From Cyanobacteria bacterium GSL.Bin1 (lineage in GTDB: Bacteria; Cyanobacteriota; Cyanobacteriia; Cyanobacteriales; Rubidibacteraceae): a DNA stretch of 33,217 nt. Numbering within the stretch: the first letter of the stretch is position 1; every line of letters starts with the position of its first letter. The notes under the pieces are model-generated. The model was not told the DNA's origin. It was given only the letters and a program-made list of their open reading frames with translations, and searched no databases. Where the stretch lies: positions 1 through 33,217 of the forward strand of contig JAAANX010000071.1 of the NCBI GenBank assembly GCA_009909085.1. The letters run 5' to 3'. Made by a program: the position numbers and the translations under genes. This document shows positions 25,443-33,146 of this stretch, one piece after another.

Positions 25443-27497
25443 ATGATGTTCTGTCATATTCTCATCGGTTGTCCCAGTAGTGGCAAATCAACTTTAGCAA
25501 GAGCCATTCAGGATGCCGATCCCAATTATCAGATTGTTTCTACAGACGCGATTCGAGGGGATTTATTTGGCGATTCGACCATTCAAGGGAATTGGTCAAG
25601 GATTGAAGCGGAAGTTTTCGCCCAAATTGAAACTCATCTCAGTGCCGGTTATCCCGTAATTTACGATGCGACCAATGCCAAACGTCCGTGGCGAATGGGA
25701 TTATTGCAGCATCTCCATCAATATTCTGAGGTCGAGTGGTTCGGTTGGCATCTCAAAACGCCGCTCAAAACCTGTTTGCAATGGAATCGGAAGCGACAAA
25801 ATCCCGTTCCCGAAGGAGTAATTCATCGGATGTTGGAAGCGTTAAAGATCTTTCCTCCCATTGCAGCGGAAGGGTTTGCCACGGTTTATGACTTGAATCC
25901 TAAGTTAAAAACTTCCTTGATTGAGCAATTTCAGTATCAGCAGTCGCAATTTTCCCGGACAGTTATCAATCGTCAAAATCGCACTCAGAACATCACGCGT
26001 CACGCCTATTCCCACTTATTAGACTTTGAGCGTTTAATGTATTTAATTCGCTTAGTGTTAACCGATCCGGGAATCGGAAATTTACAAAAAACAGATCCGA
26101 AAACGGTGAAAACTGTCATTGGGAAACGCCGGAAACAGTTCCCCACAGAAATTGATGAAATTTGTGCGTTTATGAGTCAAATCGCCGATCCCATTTATGC
26201 CGTTCCCAGCGCGATCGCGCAAGACTTAAAATGGTTAGAAGAAAATGGAGTGATTGGTCCTACCGCTCTCAGCCGTGAGCTCAAAATTACGCGGCAAGAA
26301 AATTCAGAACAACCGACTCATAGTTATTCTGATTTAGAACCGTTTCAACGGCTGATCCAAACAATTCGCTTGATTATTCAAGAACCGTTTATTTGGAAGC
26401 GCGAGTTAGGGGGAACCTTAAATAGCTTAGTGGAACGGATGCGGGAAGAAAACCTTGTCACTGATAACTCTCGCGATCGCTTGCGCAAAGATATTGAAAA
26501 AGTTTTGAAGCCTTATGGGATTCTCCCTGAGGTGCCGATGAAACGCGGATATTTTGCGGGAACTGCAATTCTATCACAACCGGATTTAATTAAAGTGTTT
26601 CAGCTATTGGCAACCCAAGTTCAACATTTCGATGATCCCGTTGGCTTACAGGTGTATGAGAAATTTGAGCAACGGATGAAAAGCGCGAAGTTAATTGAAT
26701 CGGATCAGTACCCCGTGCGAGCTGTGCATCATGCCCATCCGATCAATCAGCCAATCCTGTCCGAGGCTTCCCTGGCAAAGAATACAGAGACAGTAGAAAG
26801 CGCGATCGCGCAAGGACAACTTTTAGAACTCGGTTATCTTGCGACTCAGGAGATGTTTGATTCGCCAGCGGAAAAAACGTTTCAGGCTTATCCGCTACAG
26901 CTTATTTTCCACAATATGAACTGGTATTTGGGCTTTGAACATTACCAGGGGGCAAAAAAAGGGTTACTACAGTTTGGACGGCTTAATCAGCTCTTTTTAG
27001 GCAAACCGCAAACTAAAGACCGTTCCCGGAATGCTCAGCAGAAATCACTCCAGCGTCTCCTTAAGCTCTATCAAGCTTCTGGCAGCATCTTTTTAGGGAA
27101 TGACCCTAACCAACAACAGCAATATCTAAGCCCTGAGGCATCTCAGCGCCAGCAAGTCGAAATCCTGATTGAACTTTGGTTCAGTGATACAGGTTTTGTC
27201 TTAATCAGTGAAGAACTCCCCTGCTTCCCTTTGCAACAAATGAAAATGTCTCGACCCTTCAACCGCAACTTCATGGGCAAAAACCGGTCTTTATTCAGCC
27301 TTCGCAAAACGGGCGATCCCCAGTTTCCTCACCGTTTTCGGGTTTATTTACCGCAGTGGTCACTGCAAGATATTGATTTACACCGTTGGATTTTGGGTTT
27401 TACCGGGAAGGCGAAAGTGGTTAAGCCAGATCATTTACGAGAAAAACTAGAACGGCAAGGGCAAGCCATTGTGCAAGCCATGACCCGACAAGGATGA
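25443..27497 (+). CDS. Polynucleotide-kinase-like P-loop domain fused to a WYL domain
   Basis: Residues 1-160 resemble the 5'-kinase domain of T4 Pnkp: P-loop GCPSSGKST (9-17), STDAIRGDLFG with Asp35 and Arg38, YDATNAKRPWR (74-84), and a WNRKRQ lid (114-119) before NPVPEGVIHRM. A middle part of about 250 residues contains a helical motif twice (YSHLLDFERLMYLIRLVL, 189-206; YSDLEPFQRLIQTIRLII, 295-312). The C-terminal part (about 445-560) is WYL-like, with YPLQLIFHNMNWYLGFEH carrying WYL at 494-496. WYL domains bind nucleic acid or nucleotide ligands and regulate partner domains. No helix-turn-helix is obvious. The likely role is phosphorylating 5'-OH ends of RNA or DNA under ligand control, but this is inferred. 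Confidence 0.7.
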   Translation: MMFCHILIGCPSSGKSTLARAIQDADPNYQIVSTDAIRGDLFGDSTIQGNWSRIEAEVFAQIETHLSAGYPVIYDATNAKRPWRMGLLQHLHQYSEVEWFGWHLKTPLKTCLQWNRKRQNPVPEGVIHRMLEALKIFPPIAAEGFATVYDLNPKLKTSLIEQFQYQQSQFSRTVINRQNRTQNITRHAYSHLLDFERLMYLIRLVLTDPGIGNLQKTDPKTVKTVIGKRRKQFPTEIDEICAFMSQIADPIYAVPSAIAQDLKWLEENGVIGPTALSRELKITRQENSEQPTHSYSDLEPFQRLIQTIRLIIQEPFIWKRELGGTLNSLVERMREENLVTDNSRDRLRKDIEKVLKPYGILPEVPMKRGYFAGTAILSQPDLIKVFQLLATQVQHFDDPVGLQVYEKFEQRMKSAKLIESDQYPVRAVHHAHPINQPILSEASLAKNTETVESAIAQGQLLELGYLATQEMFDSPAEKTFQAYPLQLIFHNMNWYLGFEHYQGAKKGLLQFGRLNQLFLGKPQTKDRSRNAQQKSLQRLLKLYQASGSIFLGNDPNQQQQYLSPEASQRQQVEILIELWFSDTGFVLISEELPCFPLQQMKMSRPFNRNFMGKNRSLFSLRKTGDPQFPHRFRVYLPQWSLQDIDLHRWILGFTGKAKVVKPDHLREKLERQGQAIVQAMTRQG

Positions 27498-27537
27498 GTG
27501 ACACGGGACTTAAACAAAATCAAAATTGGCAATTTAC

Positions 27538-27552
27538 TGTATACTGTATACA
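27538..27552. promoter_or_regulatory. Perfect 15-bp palindrome, probable operator
   Basis: TGTATAC-T-GTATACA is a perfect inverted repeat upstream of the ABM-GntR operon. GntR/FCD regulators often bind such TNGTATAC-type palindromes, and one is encoded 650 bp downstream. It also fits the loose NtcA form TGT-N9-ACA. Neither binding is shown. Confidence 0.55.
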
Positions 27553-27600
27553 TATTAAGTCCCAATCACAGTATTGAGGAATACGTCGTGGCAATTAATA

Positions 27601-27630
27601 ATGCAATCAACGACTAAGCCGTCACTATGA
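27601..27630 (+). other. Possible 9-codon leader ORF before the ABM gene
   Basis: ATG at 27601 opens MQSTTKPSL and ends in a TGA that overlaps the ATG of the next gene (ATGA at 27627-27630). Such an overlap could couple translation. No good ribosome site is seen, so it may be chance. Confidence 0.2.
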
Positions 27631-28184
27631 GTGAACCCGTAACCGCGATTATTTCACGGCAGGTCAAAATTGGATATGAGGCAGAATTTGAGGCTTGGCA
27701 GGAAAAAATTGGGTATGCTGCTAGTCAGTTTCCCGGTTTTCAAGGAATAACGGTGATGCGTCCGAGTAATCCTAAAAAACCTGAATATGCGATTATTCTG
27801 CGTTTTGATTCTTACCCGAGTCTCGTACAGTGGCAAGACTCATTGATCCGCAAGCAGTTATTGGCACAAGTGGAAGCCCTCAGTGTTGGCGAAAGCCAAA
27901 TGCAGCAACATCGGGGGTTGGCTTTATGGTTTACGCCGAAAACACCCACTAGCCCTCCTCGCTATAAAATGGCAATCTTACTCGCATTAACCGTTTTTAC
28001 GTTAACGCAATTACTAGCCCCGCAATTGGAGCGTTTGTTGATGGTACTCCCTTTACCAACGCTATTACGGGACTTTCTCGTGGTTTGTATTCAAGTCAGT
28101 TTGATTACTTATCTTATTTTGCCAACTTTAACGCAGGTGCTGTCGTCTTGGTTATTTACACAGCCACAAAATCGACAAAATTGA
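27627..28184 (+). CDS. Membrane-anchored ABM-domain (antibiotic biosynthesis monooxygenase fold) protein
   Basis: The 185-residue protein has an N-terminal ABM domain (about 5-100): VTAIISRQVKIGYEAEFEAW, FPGFQGITVMRPSN and WQDSLIRKQLLAQVEAL. Two hydrophobic segments follow (MAILLALTVFTLTQLLAP, about 115-132, and LRDFLVVCIQVSLITYLILP, 147-166). Such ABM-TM proteins are common and their reaction is not known. The gene lies between the palindromic operator and the GntR gene, which begins 21 bp after it, so it is the first gene of a two-gene unit under that operator. Confidence 0.75.
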   Translation: MSEPVTAIISRQVKIGYEAEFEAWQEKIGYAASQFPGFQGITVMRPSNPKKPEYAIILRFDSYPSLVQWQDSLIRKQLLAQVEALSVGESQMQQHRGLALWFTPKTPTSPPRYKMAILLALTVFTLTQLLAPQLERLLMVLPLPTLLRDFLVVCIQVSLITYLILPTLTQVLSSWLFTQPQNRQN

Positions 28185-28205
28185 CGTTATTTAGGAGGAA
28201 TTATT

Positions 28206-28880
28206 TTGTCTTCATCTCTGGGTTTAGCGCGATCGTCTTCCCTTTATCAACAAGCTTACCAAGCCCTACGTCAACTCATTCTCACAGGAGAGTTTGCCCC
28301 TGGTGAGCGCCTGGTAGAAACCCAACTGGCAGAAAAATTACAAGTTAGTCGCACGCCGATTCGGGAATCCTTGCGACAACTGCAACGGGAGAGTTTATTA
28401 ACAACCGATCAAAGAGGGGGATTAATTGTGCCTAGGTTATCGGCAGAAGATGCCCGACAGCTTTATGATTGTCGTTTAGCTCTCGAATTGCTGGCGGTGC
28501 GAGAGGCTTGCCAAAATGCGACGGCAGACGAGCTGGAAAAAATTGGGGCTTGGGTGATTCGTGCTGAAACGTTACTTGCCATGGAAGATTCGTCTCAGGT
28601 AACGCGAGGGGTTTTACTGGACATTGACTACAGTTTTCATCGCGCGATCGCGCAAAGTGCAAGAAATAGGCATCTTTTGGAGTTATTGATGCGCTCTTTT
28701 GATCAAATGACCTTGCTGAGAGTGCAAACCACGGAGAGAAAACCCGATGTCCTCGAAATTCGCAGTGAACATCGCAAAATCTACGAAACTCTATTATCTC
28801 GGGATGGAGAAGCAGCCCAAACCGCCATTCAAGAGCATTTAGAAGCTAGTAAAGAGCGAGTTGCAGGACTATTGCAGTGA
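28206..28880 (+). CDS. GntR-family regulator, FadR/FCD type
   Basis: The start is TTG at 28206: AGGAGG (28193-28198) is 7 nt upstream and no ATG is well placed. The 224-residue protein has a winged helix-turn-helix at about 13-75 (ALRQLILTGEFAPGERLVE, KLQVSRTPIRESLRQLQRE). A helical FCD ligand domain follows, with the metal-type residues of DIDYSFHRAIA, EHRKIYETLL and HLEASKERV. FCD regulators respond to organic acids and related small metabolites, so an allantoin-pathway intermediate is a natural guess. It is in one unit with the ABM gene and upstream of puuE. It likely controls this cluster through the palindrome at 27538. Confidence 0.9.
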   Translation: MSSSLGLARSSSLYQQAYQALRQLILTGEFAPGERLVETQLAEKLQVSRTPIRESLRQLQRESLLTTDQRGGLIVPRLSAEDARQLYDCRLALELLAVREACQNATADELEKIGAWVIRAETLLAMEDSSQVTRGVLLDIDYSFHRAIAQSARNRHLLELLMRSFDQMTLLRVQTTERKPDVLEIRSEHRKIYETLLSRDGEAAQTAIQEHLEASKERVAGLLQ

Positions 28881-28921
28881 TCAGTTCTTCGTACTCTATC
28901 CTTGGTATTGACAAGCCAGTC

Positions 28922-29047
28922 AATAACTAATGACCAATGACCAATGACTAATAACCAATAACTAATAACTAATAACTAATGACCAATGACCAATGACCAA
29001 TGACCAATGACCAATGACCAATGACTAATGACTAATAACCAATGACC
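28922..29047. repeat. Long heptamer array, 18 units
   Basis: Eighteen contiguous 7-bp units of form AAT(G/A)AC(C/T) run without a break for 126 bp. The middle block has AATAACT units, and eleven later units are mostly AATGACC or AATGACT. It lies between the GntR gene and puuE, and the last unit holds the puuE start codon (29042-29044). It is the largest array in the window. Confidence 0.95.
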
Positions 29048-29953
29048 AATACTAGAGATTTTATCGGCTACGGCGCAAACCCTCCTGATCCGAAATGGCC
29101 TAATCAAGCCAGAATTGCGGTGCAGTTTGTCATCAACTACGAAGAAGGGGGAGAAAATTGCATTCTTCACGGTGACTCTCACTCTGAGGCATTTCTCTCA
29201 GAAGTCATTGGTGCAGCGCCTTTAAAGGGAATGCGCAACCTGAATGTGGAGTCTTGTTATGAATATGGCTCTCGTGCGGGGTTTTGGCGGTTACATCGCC
29301 TCTTTTCTCGCTATAACCTCCCCGTGACGGTTTATGGGGTTGCGATGGCATTAGAACGCAATCCGGAAGCAGTGCAAGCCATGACAGAAGCAGGTTGGGA
29401 AATTGCCAGTCATGGCTACCGCTGGATTGATTATCAGTATTTTACGGAAGCAGCCGAACGGGAACACTTGCAGCGCGCGATCGCGATTCATACCCAAGTT
29501 ACTGGCAGTCGCCCTCTCGGTTGGTACACCGGAAGAAATAGCCCGCACACCCGCCGTCTCGTGGTCGAAGAAGGGGGCTTTCTTTACGATGCCGATAGCT
29601 ATGCTGATGACTTGCCTTACTGGGTAGTGGAAGGCGAAAAACCGCATTTAGTGATTCCCTATACCCTCGATAACAACGATATGCGCTTTGCCACGGCACA
29701 AGGATTTAATTCCGGTGAGCAGTTTTTTACCTATTTGCGTGATGCCTTTGACACTCTCTATCTAGAGGGAGAAGTTGCTCCGAAAATGATGAGTATTGGG
29801 TTACACTGTCGCCTGGTCGGTCGTCCGGGGCGCATTGCGGCTTTGGCGCGCTTTCTGGATTATATCGGGCAGCGCGATTGCGTTTGGATTTGCCGTCGGG
29901 TAGATATTGCGCGTCACTGGCGAGAAAAGCATCCCTTTACCAGTGACCAGTAG
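29042..29953 (+). CDS. puuE: Allantoinase PuuE type (polysaccharide-deacetylase fold)
   Basis: PuuE is a metal-independent allantoinase that opens allantoin to allantoate. The sequence has TRDFIGYGANPPDPKWP (4-20), VQFVINYEEGGENCILHGD (27-45), SCYEYGSRAGFWRLHRLF, and ASHGYRWIDYQYF (122-134), all family hallmarks of the NodB-fold PuuE group. The 303-residue length is normal. The start ATG at 29042 is inside the last heptamer unit, and MTN is repeat-encoded. No ribosome site precedes it, but the alignment starts right there. It follows the GntR gene across the 18-unit array and precedes the oppositely oriented allophanate-hydrolase-related gene. Confidence 0.9.
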   Translation: MTNTRDFIGYGANPPDPKWPNQARIAVQFVINYEEGGENCILHGDSHSEAFLSEVIGAAPLKGMRNLNVESCYEYGSRAGFWRLHRLFSRYNLPVTVYGVAMALERNPEAVQAMTEAGWEIASHGYRWIDYQYFTEAAEREHLQRAIAIHTQVTGSRPLGWYTGRNSPHTRRLVVEEGGFLYDADSYADDLPYWVVEGEKPHLVIPYTLDNNDMRFATAQGFNSGEQFFTYLRDAFDTLYLEGEVAPKMMSIGLHCRLVGRPGRIAALARFLDYIGQRDCVWICRRVDIARHWREKHPFTSDQ

Positions 29954-29956
29954 ATA

Positions 29957-29984
29957 AATAACAAATGACTAATGACTAATGACT
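29957..29984. repeat. Heptamer tandem repeat, 4 units
   Basis: AATAACA is followed by three AATGACT units. It sits between the convergent puuE and GGCT-like genes. The stop TAG of the GGCT-like gene (29976-29978) and its last residues SH are written in the repeat. Confidence 0.9.
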
Positions 29985-30362
29985 AATCATTGCATTTTTG
30001 TAGGCAACCCAGCCACCAAATTTAGAAATATCGGGCCAGTTTTCTTCCTCAATGAGTTGGCGAGGATAGAGCATCGCGATCGCGCTTTCTCTTCCTTCTA
30101 ATTCCACCGTTTCTGGATACATATTCGGCGGTTCTTGTGAGAGTAAATATTCGTAATCTGTATCGCTCATTTCATACAATTCTCCCGGAATAGAAATCCC
30201 CCCTGTTTCCACCGCATAAATTCCAGGATGCCAGCCATTTTTTACCGCATGGAGCCGATATTGAGGGGCTGTTTTTGTTTCTTTAATAAACCTCGCACCG
30301 CGCAAATTCTTGTTATCCGGTTGTCCTCGCAAAGCGGAGCCACAAATAAAAACTTTCTTCAT
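29976..30362 (-). CDS. Allophanate hydrolase-related protein (gamma-glutamylcyclotransferase-like fold)
   Basis: The 128-residue protein resembles the C-terminal domain of allophanate hydrolases. KVFICGSALRGQPDNKNLRG (3-22), RLHAVKNGWHPGIYAVETGG, ISIPGELYEMSDTDYEYLL and the C-terminal FGGWVAYKNA fit. The acidic residue of the PGELYEM segment is the usual catalytic position in the cyclotransferase fold. Allophanate is a urea-degradation intermediate, so its placement between puuE and the allantoate amidohydrolase gene fits a purine-nitrogen role. It is transcribed against both neighbours. Its C-terminal SH and stop derive from the heptamer repeat. Confidence 0.8.
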   Translation of the reverse strand: MKKVFICGSALRGQPDNKNLRGARFIKETKTAPQYRLHAVKNGWHPGIYAVETGGISIPGELYEMSDTDYEYLLSQEPPNMYPETVELEGRESAIAMLYPRQLIEEENWPDISKFGGWVAYKNAMISH

Positions 30363-30460
30363 ATTTTGTCAAATAAAATACAAAAACAATCACTCTTATT
30401 TTTATACCATTAATCTTAGTTAAGCCGCAATAAAAACATAATTTTTATTTCTTTTTTATC

Positions 30461-31783
30461 GTGATGAAATTTGAATTAAAGCAAAACTTAGAAATCAATC
30501 AAAATCGTTTTTTACGCAGTATTGACCAACTCGCTCACATTGGTGCGCTTCCCGATGGTGGGATTCGACGCATTGCCTACAGCGATGAAGATATTAGCGC
30601 TCGCGAACAGGTCAAACAGTGGATGCAAGAAGCCGGAATGACTCTCCGGGTGGATACGGCTGGTAATATTATTGGTCGCTATCCCGGTAAAATGACCGAT
30701 GCCCCGGCTTTAGCCACCGGATCTCATATTGATACCGTTCCTCGGGGCGGACGTTATGATGGGAGCTATGGTGTCCTTGCCGGCATTGAAATGGTGCGGG
30801 TTCTCCACGAAAATGAAATCCAACTCAACCATTCCCTAGAAGTAATTGTCTTTACCGATGAAGAAGGGAGTATGATTGGCTCGAAAGCCATTTCCGGTAG
30901 TGTTGTTGCCGATCCGGCAACGTATCGGCGCGACGATGGAACCGATATTTATACCTGTTTAGAGCGAGTGGGGGGACGTTGGGAAAAGATTCAGCAAGCC
31001 CGACGCACCGCCCAAGATTTAGCTGCTTTTGTGGAATTGCACGTCGAACAAGGTCCGGTTTTAGAAAAAGCAGGCGTTAGTATTGGTGTCGTAAAAGGGA
31101 TTGTCGGTCAACGGCGCTTTAATATTGCCGTGCAAGGGGAAGCGAACCATGCTGGAACCACCCCCATGAATTGCCGTCGAGATGCCCTGCTAGCAGCAGC
31201 AAAACTGACGGTTGCCATTAACGAAATTGCCAATTCTGGCGGGGAACAAGTGGCAACGGTGGGGCGGATGCAAGCCTATCCCAATACGGTCAACGCCGTC
31301 CCCGGGTTAGTGGAAATGAGCTTAGATATCCGGGATTTATCTGCTGACCATTTAGATTACTTATTAGAACAAGTGCGCGATCGCGCTGCAAAAATTGCTG
31401 CTGAAACCGATACTCAAATCGGGATGCAACCGGCACTGAATGTGATTCCCGCTGCGGCGCAATCTCATATCCAATCTGCCATTAGCAAAGCCTGTGACGA
31501 ACTGGCTTTGAACCATACCCACCTGTTGAGTCGCGCCAGTCATGACGCGCAAGAAATGGCAAAAGTGACGGATATGGGAATGATTTTTGTCCCCAGTGAA
31601 GCGGGGTTAAGTCATAACGCTGAGGAATACACGTCTCCCGAAGACTGTGTCCGTGGGGCCAATGTCCTGCTACGAACCATGATGGAATTGGATCGTCATT
31701 ATGGCGTTTCTGGAAAAGCTGTCTCGAAACAGAAAGAAACTGTTCAATCCTCGAAGCAAGTAAAGACATCCGCTGATCAATAA
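30461..31783 (+). CDS. Allantoate amidohydrolase / M20-type hydantoinase-carbamoylase family
   Basis: The enzyme is a binuclear-metal M20-family amidohydrolase. From the GTG at 30461 there are 440 residues; ATG at 30464 is equally likely. ATGSHIDTVPRGGRYDG (86-101) has His89 and Asp100, FTDEEGSM has Glu134-Glu135, FVELHVEQGPVLE has His194, and AGLSHNAEEYTSPEDC near 390 gives the last histidine. The same family contains N-carbamoyl-L-amino-acid hydrolases, so sequence alone cannot decide. Placement with puuE, a ureidoglycolate lyase-type gene elsewhere in the window and the allophanate-type protein favours AllC, which releases ammonia and ureidoglycolate from allantoate. Confidence 0.85.
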   Translation: MMKFELKQNLEINQNRFLRSIDQLAHIGALPDGGIRRIAYSDEDISAREQVKQWMQEAGMTLRVDTAGNIIGRYPGKMTDAPALATGSHIDTVPRGGRYDGSYGVLAGIEMVRVLHENEIQLNHSLEVIVFTDEEGSMIGSKAISGSVVADPATYRRDDGTDIYTCLERVGGRWEKIQQARRTAQDLAAFVELHVEQGPVLEKAGVSIGVVKGIVGQRRFNIAVQGEANHAGTTPMNCRRDALLAAAKLTVAINEIANSGGEQVATVGRMQAYPNTVNAVPGLVEMSLDIRDLSADHLDYLLEQVRDRAAKIAAETDTQIGMQPALNVIPAAAQSHIQSAISKACDELALNHTHLLSRASHDAQEMAKVTDMGMIFVPSEAGLSHNAEEYTSPEDCVRGANVLLRTMMELDRHYGVSGKAVSKQKETVQSSKQVKTSADQ

Positions 31784-31894
31784 GGATCTTGAGGTACATT
31801 AAGGGGCGAGTTATATAGCAGTCTTGTTTGAGTTCACGAATGTTTCTAGGCATGGTCAAAATGAACTTTAGTCATATATATAATGTGATCAATT

Positions 31895-33088
31895 TCAAAC
31901 AAAATGAGCGGGATCTTGATCGCGCCGATGCCGCACAGGAATAGGGGTTCCTGGTTCATCTCCCGCCAAGCTGGCAGTTTTTTCTAAGGCTTCTCGCAAC
32001 CGTTTCGCCGCATAAATGGACATATCCCTAGGAACACTCACGCGATCGCGCAAATATCTTAATGCAGATGCTGATCCAGCAGGAGGAGAACAGACTTCAC
32101 CTGTCATCAGATTGGTTAAGGCACAACGTAAGGCTTCCCCAAATAAGTCTTCTGAAGCAGGGTTCACTTTCAGCAAGTTCTCGCGATGCTTCAGCACTCG
32201 CTGCAGCGCCTCTTCCCGAGAAGTTTTCGGTTCCGGATACATTGCGTCTGGTAAACCAAACCAAGGACCTTGATCCACCCGCGCTTGATTCAATTTCGTT
32301 TGCGGTTCATCATTAGCATAACAACCGCCCATTTGCGGGGGTAAATCATGAACGTGGGTATGAAAATCGCTTTGGGTTCCCCGATAGGTGGATCGCTGTT
32401 CCATCCCATCAAACCATAAACCCAATTGAGGGTTTTCTTCCCGTAAAGAATACCCTTTGTAATAGAACAAGCTGGCGTTCATCCGTTCCAGAAAGGGCGT
32501 AAAAATAATATCAATAATGCTAAACATTTCTCGAAAATAAGGACCTGAGGTTTGTTGTAGCGCATCCTCAACTTGGGCGACCACATCCGTAAACTGTTGG
32601 CGGTTGCGATGGTCTTCACGGCGCGATCGCGCAGGAACACATAGCCAGCTACACCACGCCCGAAACAACAGTCGTTCTAACTTCCGTAGGGCAATACTGC
32701 TGGGATCATTCATACTATAACCCAGCGTCCCAAACGTCTGCTCAAGCGTACTTAAAATATCATCACTTTCCGTCAGCAAACGATCATCAAGTTTCAACGC
32801 TGGTAACATCCCTGAAGGAACAATTCGCTTATACCAAGGTTCTTTTTCCCCATAACAAAACATCGTGACCTTTTCCACACGATAGGGAATTTGCTTTTCT
32901 TCTAACCATAACCAAACCTTTTGACAGTAAGGACACCACGCATGATGATCGCGGTATAAGGTTACTCGCACATCCGATTCATTTTGCCCAAATAAACGTA
33001 AACGCGATTGCGCATTGGTTGGTCCATTAATGCGATCAATTTCAAAATTTGTCCGGGCTTGTAATTCTTCCCAACTCAGTGCTTGCAT
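31895..33088 (-). CDS. Large glutathione S-transferase family protein
   Basis: The 397-residue protein has a thioredoxin-like N-terminal domain with the redox motif CPYC at 52-55 ([20 protein letters not shown]), a cis-Pro region ([17 protein letters not shown]) and [16 protein letters not shown] long helical C-terminal domain follows. The size and motif match the cyanobacterial and plant chloroplast GST group, which is larger than classical GSTs. The exact substrate is unknown. A CxxC rather than a Ser or Tyr active site suggests thiol-transferase or dehydroascorbate-type chemistry. It converges on the amidohydrolase gene with 111 bp between them and follows, in transcription order, the TenA-like gene. 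Confidence 0.88.
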   Translation of the reverse strand: MQALSWEELQARTNFEIDRINGPTNAQSRLRLFGQNESDVRVTLYRDHHAWCPYCQKVWLWLEEKQIPYRVEKVTMFCYGEKEPWYKRIVPSGMLPALKLDDRLLTESDDILSTLEQTFGTLGYSMNDPSSIALRKLERLLFRAWCSWLCVPARSRREDHRNRQQFTDVVAQVEDALQQTSGPYFREMFSIIDIIFTPFLERMNASLFYYKGYSLREENPQLGLWFDGMEQRSTYRGTQSDFHTHVHDLPPQMGGCYANDEPQTKLNQARVDQGPWFGLPDAMYPEPKTSREEALQRVLKHRENLLKVNPASEDLFGEALRCALTNLMTGEVCSPPAGSASALRYLRDRVSVPRDMSIYAAKRLREALEKTASLAGDEPGTPIPVRHRRDQDPAHFV

Positions 33089-33104
33089 TTTTTGCCCTTA
33101 ATTA

Positions 33105-33146
33105 AATCACTAATGACTAATGACTAATGACTAATGACTAATGACT
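33105..33146. repeat. Heptamer tandem repeat, 6 units
   Basis: One AATCACT is followed by five AATGACT units between the GST gene and the TenA-like gene. The stop TAG of the latter (33145-33147) is at the right edge of the array. Confidence 0.9.

Noticed and set aside
28922-29047. Heptamer array as a CRISPR-like array
   Set aside because: Units are contiguous 7-mers with no spacers, and no cas genes are present.
28976-29182. Minus-strand frame with a repeated IGHWSLV peptide
   Set aside because: It is the translation of the AATGACC array read backwards. The C-type units lack minus-strand stops, so an artificial open frame forms opposite puuE.
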